DNA of 64,000 bases, taken from the NCBI RefSeq assembly GCF_015062935.1, contig NZ_SUTM01000011.1:25872-89871 (forward strand), in the 5' to 3' direction. Of the stretch, positions 44,866-52,329 are shown piece by piece; position 1 is the stretch's first letter; the number at the start of each line of letters is the position of its first letter. A program made the translations under genes and the position numbers. The notes under the pieces are model-generated. The model made no database searches and was not told the origin of the DNA. It saw nothing but the letters and a program-made list of their open reading frames with translations. Origin of the DNA: Methanobrevibacter sp. (GTDB lineage: Archaea > Methanobacteriota > Methanobacteria > Methanobacteriales > Methanobacteriaceae).

Positions 44866-44985
44866 CTATAATTTTGTACCCAGTATTCTGCAGAATTTTT
44901 CTTCTTTAATGTTTTTGCTGCCACATCTTGGACAGGTTTCTTCGTCTTCTTTAACTTCTGCTTCGCATTCCTGACAGATTTTCAT
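44866..44985 (-). CDS. 39-residue single zinc-ribbon protein
   Basis: A very short gene with a clear ribosome site (GGAGAG, 6 bases before the ATG). The protein has CxxC near the start (MKICQECEAE, Cys4/Cys7), a second pair CPRCGS (Cys18/Cys21) and another Cys32, and ends in a small charged tail. This is a rubredoxin-like zinc-ribbon knuckle pair with 10 residues between pairs, enough to bind one zinc. It lies 10 bases downstream of a secreted-protein gene on the same strand, so they may be co-transcribed. Function unknown. Confidence 0.65.
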   Translation of the reverse strand: MKICQECEAEVKEDEETCPRCGSKNIKEEKFCRILGTKL

Positions 44986-44995
44986 ATAATCTCTC

Positions 44996-45601
44996 CTATA
45001 AATGTTTGTTGTAGTAGGTTAATAAAATTTGGTTAAATCGGCTGTTGTCGGATGTCTGTTGTTCATGAAGTTTTGATTGGTATTTCGATTCCTGATAATT
45101 GTATTCTTCATCCTGATTTAACTGGTTAATTTTTTGCTCTTTGTATATATCAATGGATTTGTCCAGTGCATTATAAAATGCATCTTCACTTATTTCACTT
45201 GGTGATGTATTTTTAATTAAGTTTTCAATGTCTCTGTTAATTTCCTTGCCCGTCCATGCAATTTCGTAGACGGATTTTCCTGAAGCAAAATATGCATGGG
45301 AATGATAATCATTAACATAGGGGTTGTGCTGGTAAAAATGCCTTACCGGATGATTTGATATATCCAAATCCTCTTCAAATTCCTTTTCACTTGCCCACAG
45401 GCCGATGGCACTGGCAACATTTTCATCAATGCATCTGATTGAAAAAGTGTTGTTTAACCGGTAGGAATTATTATCCAATTCTCCTCCCTGATATTTTGGA
45501 GGTAAACTAAATTCTGCATCATTAACTTTAACGTTTGAGCCTGCATAAACGAAACTCATTAGTAAAATTGTTAATGTTAATGCAACCATTATCCTTTTCA
45601 T
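44996..45601 (-). CDS. Secreted protein of unknown family
   Basis: A 201-residue protein with a clear signal peptide (KRIMVALTLTILLMSFVYA, then GSNVKV). The mature part contains the stretch DAEFSLPPKYQGGE and later SIRCIDENVASAIGLWASEKEFEEDL, and its last 60 residues are Gln/Glu/Asn-rich and helical. There is no anchor. It looks like the small secreted proteins common in Methanobrevibacter that use the pattern VxFxLPxKYxGG in sensing or adhesion contexts, but I know no proven function. It diverges from the M48 protease across 63 bases. Confidence 0.65.
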   Translation of the reverse strand: MKRIMVALTLTILLMSFVYAGSNVKVNDAEFSLPPKYQGGELDNNSYRLNNTFSIRCIDENVASAIGLWASEKEFEEDLDISNHPVRHFYQHNPYVNDYHSHAYFASGKSVYEIAWTGKEINRDIENLIKNTSPSEISEDAFYNALDKSIDIYKEQKINQLNQDEEYNYQESKYQSKLHEQQTSDNSRFNQILLTYYNKHL

Positions 45602-45664
45602 ATTCTCATCTATGTCGGCGGGGATTAAAAAACTTTTTTATACACAACTTACAAATATATTATC

Positions 45665-46681
45665 ATGGCCAAAGATGATAGAAGCAGTGTTAATCCATTC
45701 ACTGGAAAATCACATTTTGATATTGTTAATGATGATAAGTTTCTACGGGATTCATATAATGAATATTATGCCATGATTAATCAGGCACAGCTTTTAGACA
45801 ATACTCCAAATGGTCAAATTGTCAGAAATGTTGCTGTCAGGTTGATTCAGGCTGTAGAAAATTATTTAGCTAAGATTGGCAGAAGCGATTACACTGAAGA
45901 TTATTATGATTGGGATTTCCATTTGGTTGGCGATAATACAGTCAATGCATTCTGCATGCCTGGTGGAAAAATCGTGATGTTTTCAGGTATTCTTTCTGTT
46001 GCAAATACTGAGGAAAAGGTTGCATTTATTTTAGGTCATGAAATGGCACATGCCCTTCTTGACCATTCAAGGACCAGATTGAGTGCGCAGAATGCTCAAA
46101 ACGCAATTACTTCTGCCGCTTGGATTGGAAGTTTTGCACTGGATTTGGTAGGTCTTGGAGGTATAGGCAATCTTACAAGGGCAGCTACCAACGTTGCAAG
46201 CATTGGTTCTCAATTTTTCTTAATGAATCCGTGGGGAAGAGATCAGGAACTTGAAGCCGATAAGCTGGGCATGATGATAATTCACTGGGCAGGTTATGAC
46301 ATCTCTTCAATTCCTGCATTCTGGGAATCTATGGCTGGGGGAAATCCTAATACTCATGATTTTTTCTCAACACATCCCTCAGATTCAAAAAGAATAGCTG
46401 CAATGAAGGAATTGATTTATGAAATTGAGAATGAGAAGGATTTTTATTCCACACCTGTTTTAAGTGATTCTCCTGCTTCAAAAAATGATCCAAAATCTTC
46501 AAGTAGGTCTGGCGGAGACATTGTAAAATATTGTCAAAGCTGCGGCAGTCAGGCTGACATTGATGCTCAGTTCTGCACTAATTGTGGGGCTAAATTTGAG
46601 GATGAATCAAAATGTCCTAATTGCGGTGCTTCTATTGTTCAAGGTGATAAATTTTGCACAAACTGTGGAAATAAGCTTTAA
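45665..46681 (+). CDS. M48-family zinc peptidase with two C-terminal zinc ribbons
   Basis: A 338-residue protein. The peptidase core shows FCMPGGKIVMFSGIL, the zinc site HEMAH (125-129) and the third ligand Glu197 in ELEADKLG, matching the Oma1/YggG-type M48C group. No signal peptide or membrane helix is evident apart from a Gly/Ala-rich loop (ALDLVGLGGIGN), so it is probably cytosolic. The last 75 residues hold two zinc ribbons (CQSCGSQADIDAQFCTNCG and CPNCGASIVQGDKFCTNCG), which are not part of the usual family and could recruit partners. A winged-helix gene follows 12 bases later behind GGAGG. Confidence 0.88.
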   Translation: MAKDDRSSVNPFTGKSHFDIVNDDKFLRDSYNEYYAMINQAQLLDNTPNGQIVRNVAVRLIQAVENYLAKIGRSDYTEDYYDWDFHLVGDNTVNAFCMPGGKIVMFSGILSVANTEEKVAFILGHEMAHALLDHSRTRLSAQNAQNAITSAAWIGSFALDLVGLGGIGNLTRAATNVASIGSQFFLMNPWGRDQELEADKLGMMIIHWAGYDISSIPAFWESMAGGNPNTHDFFSTHPSDSKRIAAMKELIYEIENEKDFYSTPVLSDSPASKNDPKSSSRSGGDIVKYCQSCGSQADIDAQFCTNCGAKFEDESKCPNCGASIVQGDKFCTNCGNKL

Positions 46682-46693
46682 TGGAGGAATTCT

Positions 46694-46981
46694 ATGGTTG
46701 ATGAAGAATTAGATGAAGAAGAAGAAATGACCTATGAAGAACTTTTAGAGTATCTGAATAATTCTACTTATAGACTTAAAGTTTTGAAATCTCTTTTGGA
46801 TGATCCAAAAATGCCTAAGCATATTTCTGATGATTGCGGTATTTTACAAAACCACATATCCAATGTCCTAAGCATATTAAAGGGTTTTGATTTGGTGGTT
46901 TGTATCAATCCTGAAGTTAAGAAAGGCCGTATATACAGGCTTACGGAGTATGGTGAAAAAGTTTGCAGTGATTTATTCTAA
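46694..46981 (+). CDS. Winged-helix transcriptional regulator
   Basis: A 95-residue protein with an acidic N terminus (DEELDEEEEMTYEELL) and an ArsR-like winged helix: STYRLKVLKSLLDDPKMPKHIS, recognition-helix region CGILQNHISNVLSILKGFDLV, and the wing NPEVKKGRIYRLTEYGEKV. No metal-binding cysteines of ArsR type are placed in the helices. It sits between an M48 peptidase gene and a VWA gene, 108 bases upstream of the latter, whose promoter has a palindrome that this protein could bind. GGAGGAATTCT precedes the ATG. Confidence 0.8.
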   Translation: MVDEELDEEEEMTYEELLEYLNNSTYRLKVLKSLLDDPKMPKHISDDCGILQNHISNVLSILKGFDLVVCINPEVKKGRIYRLTEYGEKVCSDLF

Positions 46982-47012
46982 TTTTTTTATTTTTTTTGGT
47001 CAGATGGAAAAG

Positions 47013-47063
47013 TTTATATACTTCCTGAGGATAATATATTGTGTGTAAGTTACTAATAACTTA
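47013..47063 (+). promoter_or_regulatory. TATA box and operator-like palindrome before the VWA gene
   Basis: GAAAAGTTTATATACTT is a textbook BRE-TATA element (TTTATATA at 47013-47020). The expected start lies near 47043. Immediately after it comes TAAGTTA-CTAA-TAACTTA (47046-47063), an inverted repeat with 7-bp arms, well placed for a repressor. GAAGGAGG follows at 47075-47082 as the ribosome site. Confidence 0.6.
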
Positions 47064-47089
47064 TTACCATTTTTGAAGGAGGCAACATC

Positions 47090-47704
47090 ATGACAAAAAC
47101 ATTACCATTTGATGAAGATGTGGACTTGATATTTTTAATTGACCGTAGCGGATCAATGTATGGCTCCGAAGATGATACAATCGGTGGCTTCAATTCATTT
47201 TTAGAAAAAGAAAGGGCAAAGGAGTTTAATACAAAAGTAACAACTGTTCTTTTCGACCATCAGTATGAAATATTATACAAAAGAAAACCAATCACTGAAG
47301 TTAAAAATCTCACAAGAGAAGAATACTATGTCAGAGGTTCAACAGCTCTTTTAGATGCAATCGGAAGAACTATCACCACTTTGGATAAGGAAATCAAAAA
47401 TAAAGTACTGTTTGTTATCATGACTGACGGAATGGAAAATTCTTCAGTTGAATTTTCAAAATCTCAAATCAGCAGCATGATTTCAAACCATAACTGGGAA
47501 TTCATATTCATCGGTGCAGACATCGATTCCTATTCCGAAGCAAGAAAAATAGGTATTAGTAAATCCCATACAGCTAATTATAGAAAATCAGAAAAAGGTA
47601 TTACTGGACTATTTGATGCAGTTGAAGTTGCAACAGATTCTTTAAGAGCTAATTATTGTCTGGAAGATGTAGATTGGAAGAAGGATTTAAAAGATTATGA
47701 TTAA
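47090..47704 (+). CDS. VWA-domain protein
   Basis: A 204-residue stand-alone von Willebrand factor A domain. The MIDAS metal site is complete: DRSGSM (Asp18, Ser20, Ser22), a Thr in the GSTALLDAI loop and Asp in MTDGMENSS. There is no signal peptide, so it works in the cytoplasm, unlike surface adhesins. Such small VWA proteins often join AAA ATPases or act in stress or phage-defence operons. It has its own promoter with a palindrome and a very strong ribosome site, which suggests high, regulated expression. Its stop shares bases with the convergent queC stop. Confidence 0.82.
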   Translation: MTKTLPFDEDVDLIFLIDRSGSMYGSEDDTIGGFNSFLEKERAKEFNTKVTTVLFDHQYEILYKRKPITEVKNLTREEYYVRGSTALLDAIGRTITTLDKEIKNKVLFVIMTDGMENSSVEFSKSQISSMISNHNWEFIFIGADIDSYSEARKIGISKSHTANYRKSEKGITGLFDAVEVATDSLRANYCLEDVDWKKDLKDYD

Positions 47705-48378
47705 TTCTCATATTCACTTAAATCTTCAATATTTAATTTTTTAAAGGCTCTTTTTCGTCTCATGCAACTTTCACAAACACCGCAGTGCTTGTCGCTGCCT
47801 TTATAACAAGAATAGCTTAATTCCATTGGAGCGCCAACTTCAACTCCTAACTTTACTATTTCCTCTTTATCTAAATCAATTGCTGGCGCTTCAATTTTAA
47901 TATTATCCGGTGAACCCACACCAATCAATTCATTGAACTTTTCCAGATATTCCTTTGAATTGTCCGGAAATGTTGCGGCTTCTTCAGCATCCCATCCGAC
48001 AATTATTATCTCAGCACCAATGCTTTCCGCATAAGACAGTGCAATAGATGTAAAAACGGTATTTCTGGCCGGAACCCAAACGCTGCTTGCAGTTTCACTG
48101 CTTTTATCGGGATCATCCAAATCATCAAGGGAAACTTCCGGAATTTCTTCTGAAGTGTTCAGGCTTGATGTGCTTATTTTTGAAAGCCATGGCAGGTCAA
48201 TAACTTCATGTGTCCAGTTCATTTTTTTACATATTTCTTTTGCAGCTTTAACTTCTCTTTGGAATGCTTTTTGACCGTAATTGAATGTTATTGCATGAAT
48301 TTCATAGTCTTTTGAATAGACGCTTGTTGCAACGGTACAATCAAGGCCTCCTGAAAGTACGGATATTGCCTTTTTCAT
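47701..48378 (-). CDS. queC: 7-cyano-7-deazaguanine synthase QueC
   Basis: A 225-residue PP-loop enzyme making preQ0 from carboxy-deazaguanine, needed in archaea for archaeosine in tRNA. The ATP loop reads LSGGLDCTVA (8-17) where SGGxDS is standard, so Ser is replaced by Cys. FNYGQKAFQREVKAA, PARNTVFTSIALSYAE and the zinc site CGVCESCMRRKRAF are typical. Its ATG overlaps the larC stop (ATGA), so translation is coupled to larC. Confident family call. Confidence 0.93.
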   Translation of the reverse strand: MKKAISVLSGGLDCTVATSVYSKDYEIHAITFNYGQKAFQREVKAAKEICKKMNWTHEVIDLPWLSKISTSSLNTSEEIPEVSLDDLDDPDKSSETASSVWVPARNTVFTSIALSYAESIGAEIIIVGWDAEEAATFPDNSKEYLEKFNELIGVGSPDNIKIEAPAIDLDKEEIVKLGVEVGAPMELSYSCYKGSDKHCGVCESCMRRKRAFKKLNIEDLSEYEN

Positions 48379-49544
48379 TTAATCAGCTCTTTGATTTTTC
48401 TAAGCGGGAGGCCGCTGTCCTCTGCAATCCTTTTCAAATCTTCATATTCAGGTCTTTTTGAGATTATATCTCCGTTAATGTAGCCTATCTTAAATGTCAC
48501 TTCATAATCCTTGCCGTTAATGTCAAAGGTCTTTTTTGTAAATTCTCTTTTGGCAACTCCTCTGTGCATATTTGGAGAAATTCTAATCCCTAAGCTTCCT
48601 GTTTCAGCAAATATGGTTTCAACAATTTTGTCCCTGTTTTTTCTGGATGAAATTACCTTTAAAAGACTTCCCTGACGGTTTTTCTTCATGATTATTGGTG
48701 TAACTGACACATCACTTGCCCCGGCATCTAGGAGTTTGTCAAAAAGATATCCTATTTCCTCTCCGGTCAGATGGTCGATATTGGTTTCAATAACATCTAT
48801 TCTGTCACTTTCGGTAATGTCTGAAGTTTCAATTATTCTTAAAATGTTTGGATGGTTGAAATCTTTTCTTCCGGCGCCGTAACCTACATTTTTAGGCTTG
48901 GCTGATGGGATGAATTCTTTAATTTCATCACAGATTTCCATATAAATCGCACAGCCTGTAGGGGTCGCAAGTTCACTGTTTACAGGGCCTCCGATAATGT
49001 GTGCACCATTTAATATTTCAAGGACCGCTGGTGCCGGAACAGGAATGATTCCATGGGCAGTTTTCACAGTTCCTCCGCCAACGGCTATTGGAAGACCAAT
49101 GATTTTTTGTTTATCAAGATTCAGTGAGTAGTATCCATATATTGATCCGATTACATCAGCCACTGCATCACTGGCTCCGACTTCATGAAAATGAACTTCC
49201 TCCATTGTTTTTCCATGGACTTTTGACTCGGCTTTTGCAATCCTTTCAAAAACTTTAATTGCAGTCTTTTTAACTTTTTCGTCAATCTCGAGCTTTTCTA
49301 TTTTTTCAATGAATTCTGGATAGTTGATTGAATGTTTGTGTTCCATCATTTCAACATGGCAGTATGTTGAGTTGATTCCGCTTTTAAGTTTTTTTTCAAA
49401 AGTCACCTCAACCTTTCCAAATTCATAAGCTGACTTTTCCATAATGCTTTTTAATTCATTGGAATCTGCTCCCAAATCAACTAAAGCACCAATAATCATA
49501 TTTCCAGCTATTCCGCTGGATTGGGGGTCAATTATTATTGTCAT
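48375..49544 (-). CDS. larC: LarC-type nickel-insertion protein
   Basis: A 389-residue LarC/DUF111 protein. In bacteria LarC uses CTP to insert nickel into the pyridinium pincer cofactor of lactate racemase. Motifs visible are DPQSSGIAGNMIIGALVDLGAD, the His-rich VHFHEVGASDAVADVIGS, GTVKTAHGIIPVPAPAVLEIL, ELATPTGCAI and the C-terminal MKKNRQGSLLKVI and SLGIRISPNMHRGVAKRE. No larA, larB or larE is nearby. In methanogens it may serve a different nickel enzyme; that is inference. The stop overlaps the queC start. Confidence 0.92.
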   Translation of the reverse strand: MTIIIDPQSSGIAGNMIIGALVDLGADSNELKSIMEKSAYEFGKVEVTFEKKLKSGINSTYCHVEMMEHKHSINYPEFIEKIEKLEIDEKVKKTAIKVFERIAKAESKVHGKTMEEVHFHEVGASDAVADVIGSIYGYYSLNLDKQKIIGLPIAVGGGTVKTAHGIIPVPAPAVLEILNGAHIIGGPVNSELATPTGCAIYMEICDEIKEFIPSAKPKNVGYGAGRKDFNHPNILRIIETSDITESDRIDVIETNIDHLTGEEIGYLFDKLLDAGASDVSVTPIIMKKNRQGSLLKVISSRKNRDKIVETIFAETGSLGIRISPNMHRGVAKREFTKKTFDINGKDYEVTFKIGYINGDIISKRPEYEDLKRIAEDSGLPLRKIKELIK

Positions 49545-49631
49545 GAAATTATTCCTTTTGTATTCAGTTAATATAATTTTAAATTAAATAATTTATATAT
49601 TATATGTTAAGTTAATTATCCAGGTCATATT

Positions 49632-50699
49632 ATGGAAAGTAATAAATTTAACATTATCGAAAAGGATTATGGTATTTGCATTAACAATCCGAATCATTTT
49701 TTGGCTTTCAGTGATTTTACTGTAAGCGACGGTATCGACATAGTTGAAAATGTAAATATATTGAAGGCAAAGGATGAATTTGAAGCTACAGCAAAACGGG
49801 CTGAAGCATTCAATCAGTCCCAGGGTTCATACATTGCACAGGCAACTGATTCCTTGAATTACTTTGTAAATTCATATGGCGATTTGACAATTTTTACTTT
49901 TGTTTCAAATGACCTGGTCATTGAGGATTTTACAGACAGTCTGCAGGTTGTAAATTCACCCAAGGGCTTTGTGGATGCCAGAATCAATATTAGTCATGTA
50001 ATCTATCTGGATAAGGTGCTTTCCCCAAAGGATTTGCTTAGGATATTAAAGACTGTAGTAAATATTAAGGCAAAAGTTTTATCCGATATGGATTTGCCGG
50101 TCCATGTACAAAATATCCTGAACACTGATGATTTTTTAGCCGTTTTGGCCAATGTTGATGTTAGTGGGGACGGCTTGGACATTAACAATGCCGAATTTGA
50201 TGATGTTGATGTGGATGAGTTCAAAGTCAATCTTGAGGAAGCCGTTGAAATAACCTTGGAGGATGCATTTGAAAAGATTGGGCTGACATTCGGAATCCTT
50301 GATTTTTTAGTTGCCGAAGGAATTTTAATCGGAGATTTGGTTGAGGCAGGTCTGGAACTTTTGGATGATGATACGCCGGATTTAAAGGACAGGCTTGAAT
50401 CACAAATCATGAAATCATTGGCTGACATCAATGTCTCAACTATTCTTATGGCGGCCATCAGACTGCAGCAGGATCTTTGCGGAATCTGTATGAGGGAACT
50501 TGACGGTTTGAATGCTTTATATTCGGATGAGGTTTTCGGTATGGCAGTTTCAAATCAGATTGCAGGTACCAAAGGTGTTCTCAATTTTAATCGATATATT
50601 GGTGCAAAACCGGGAATCATTTATGGACTACCGCCAATTCTTGATGATGCCTTCGCAGGCCTTATTGCAGGTTGCGTATCTAAAATATATGATATGTGA
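49632..50699 (+). CDS. PgpA/CobZ-family phosphatase with N-terminal extension (CbiS-like layout)
   Basis: A 355-residue protein. The C-terminal 150 residues belong to the PgpA-like family that includes the archaeal alpha-ribazole phosphatase Cob[36 protein letters not shown] and the end [26 protein letters not shown]. The first 190 residues are a separate domain ([18 protein letters not shown], then [21 protein letters not shown]). The layout recalls CbiS, where adenosylcobinamide amidohydrolase CbiZ is fused to CobZ, but I cannot confirm CbiZ motifs. cobS follows after 76 bases, supporting a cobamide role. Confidence 0.65.
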   Translation: MESNKFNIIEKDYGICINNPNHFLAFSDFTVSDGIDIVENVNILKAKDEFEATAKRAEAFNQSQGSYIAQATDSLNYFVNSYGDLTIFTFVSNDLVIEDFTDSLQVVNSPKGFVDARINISHVIYLDKVLSPKDLLRILKTVVNIKAKVLSDMDLPVHVQNILNTDDFLAVLANVDVSGDGLDINNAEFDDVDVDEFKVNLEEAVEITLEDAFEKIGLTFGILDFLVAEGILIGDLVEAGLELLDDDTPDLKDRLESQIMKSLADINVSTILMAAIRLQQDLCGICMRELDGLNALYSDEVFGMAVSNQIAGTKGVLNFNRYIGAKPGIIYGLPPILDDAFAGLIAGCVSKIYDM

Positions 50700-50775
50700 A
50701 AAGGATAATTATAATATTCAGTTTTAATAGATTATACTAAGAGACAGCATAAGCAAATGATGATGAGGAATAACT

Positions 50776-51558
50776 ATGGAAAATGATGATTATTTTGAAG
50801 ATGAAGAATTCTCACCTGTAAGGTCCCTATTGGGCCTTTTAACATTCTCAACAATACTTCCAATCAATGTGTATACATCAATAGAGTATATGACAAAACT
50901 CACTTGGTGCTGGCCGTTTTTGCATATTTTCATAGGAATTCTTGCGGCCATTTGCGGTTATGTTTCAATGGAATTTTTACATCTGAACTCATTTTTCACA
51001 GCAGTTATTGTTTATGCATTTTTAATGATTATAACCGGTTACAACCATCTTGACGGCGTAATGGACATGGCAGATGGGGTAATGGTTCATGGTGAACCTG
51101 AAAAGAAAATCATGGTCATGAAAGATTCTTCTGTAGGTGCGGGAGGAGTTGCAACTTTATTTTTAGTGGCCAGTTTAACAATCGCAGGACTGTATAACAT
51201 TCTGGATTATCATTTCATTTTGGGAATAATGATTTGTGAGATGTCTGCAAAAACATCACTGTTAACAACTGCTCTGCTTTCAAAGCCACTGACTCCTGGA
51301 ATTGGCAGTTACTTTATGAATGAAACTAATCTGGGCAATTATTTGCTTTCAACAGCAATTGTTTTAATCATCGGAGATCTATTTGCAGGTTATGTCGGTT
51401 TATTCGGTGTTGTAGGTGCTATGATATCAGGTTTGATTATTGCGCTTGTTGCAAGAAGAAATTTCGTTTTGGCCAACGGTGATGTGCTTGGCATGAGTAA
51501 TGAGGTAGGTCGTCTGTTTTCATTGTTGTTCATGGCAGTAGCTTTATTTTATTTTTAA
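50776..51558 (+). CDS. cobS: Adenosylcobinamide-GDP ribazoletransferase
   Basis: A 260-residue membrane enzyme joining adenosylcobinamide-GDP and alpha-ribazole (phosphate) to complete the cobamide. Seven or so membrane helices, with LLTFSTILPINVYTSIEYM at the start, and the conserved GYNHLDGVMDMADGVMVHGEPEKKIMVMKDSSVGAGG block, whose Asp residues bind the metal. GMSNEVGR near the end also fits. It needs a following phosphatase when the phosphate form is used, which the upstream CobZ-like protein could provide. Methanogens use cobamides in the methyltransferase Mtr. Confidence 0.93.
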   Translation: MENDDYFEDEEFSPVRSLLGLLTFSTILPINVYTSIEYMTKLTWCWPFLHIFIGILAAICGYVSMEFLHLNSFFTAVIVYAFLMIITGYNHLDGVMDMADGVMVHGEPEKKIMVMKDSSVGAGGVATLFLVASLTIAGLYNILDYHFILGIMICEMSAKTSLLTTALLSKPLTPGIGSYFMNETNLGNYLLSTAIVLIIGDLFAGYVGLFGVVGAMISGLIIALVARRNFVLANGDVLGMSNEVGRLFSLLFMAVALFYF

Positions 51559-51780
51559 ATCAATTTTACAAGGTTAAATCAATATTCAAGTTTAAAAAAG
51601 CATTAGTTTAAATAATATGGTGCAAATAATTAGTATTGATGAGATTTACCGCAAGTCTGTCAGTGAAAAATATCTGAAATAACATTTTCCAATTCATGAA
51701 ATTACCTCCCAAATTTTGATTTTTCGTGGTAATCTCATCATTTTTAGAAATCGTTATATATTTTCAGATTTAATCTATTA
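51559..51780. other. Intergenic region with a long-range inverted repeat
   Basis: About 220 bases between cobS and trm56. GATGAGATTTACC (51638-51650) and GGTAATCTCATC (51728-51739) are inverted copies differing by one base, 77 bases apart. A TTATATAT element at 51754-51761 would start the trm56 message at or very near its ATG. A 20-codon frame at 51617 is too short to support. Confidence 0.45.
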
Positions 51781-52329
51781 ATGATTAATATGAATGTAAA
51801 TGTTTTAAGATTGGACCACAGATTAAAAAGAGATACTCGTATAACAACTCATGTATGCTTAACCGCACGTGCATTCGGAGCAAGCAAAATCTTTCTTTCA
51901 GGAGAAAAAGACAACAATCTAATGGAAAATGTACGTGATACAGCTTCAAGATTCGGAGGAACATTTGAAATAGAATATGCAGAAAGTTATATGGGCGTAA
52001 TCAATAAATGGAAAGCTGACGGAGGAAAAGTAGTGCATCTTACAATGTATGGATCACAGGCTCATGAAATAGCTCCTGAAGTTCGCCAAGATGGTTCCGA
52101 TATTTTAATTGTTGTCGGCGGTTCCAAAGTTCCCGGAAAAGTCTACAAGGCTGCCGATTGGAATGTGTCAGTAACAACACAGCCTCATTCTGAAGTGTCA
52201 TCCCTGGCTGTATTTCAGCACTTGCTGATGGACGGTAAGGAGTTTGAATTGGAATTTGAAAATCCGGTTTTGGAAGTAATTCCTACAGCTCATGGAAAAA
52301 ATGTAAATATACACAATGAAAACCGCTAG
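51781..52329 (+). CDS. trm56: tRNA (cytidine(56)-2'-O)-methyltransferase
   Basis: A 182-residue SPOUT-class enzyme, the archaea-specific aTrm56 that methylates C56 of the tRNA T-loop. Family blocks are NVLRLDHRLKRDTRITTHVCLTARAFGA, KVVHLTMYGSQAHE, ILIVVGGSKVPGKVYKAADWNVSVTTQPHSEVSSLA, the latter forming the knotted SAM site. A second ATG at 51790 gives a start closer to relatives. The TATA element about 25 bases upstream and lack of a ribosome site suggest leaderless translation. Its TAG shares bases with the convergent DUF763 stop. Confidence 0.92.
   Translation: MINMNVNVLRLDHRLKRDTRITTHVCLTARAFGASKIFLSGEKDNNLMENVRDTASRFGGTFEIEYAESYMGVINKWKADGGKVVHLTMYGSQAHEIAPEVRQDGSDILIVVGGSKVPGKVYKAADWNVSVTTQPHSEVSSLAVFQHLLMDGKEFELEFENPVLEVIPTAHGKNVNIHNENR

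Noticed and set aside
51617..51679. 20-codon frame between cobS and trm56
   Set aside because: No ribosome site, too short, and it overlaps the inverted repeat; nothing supports translation.
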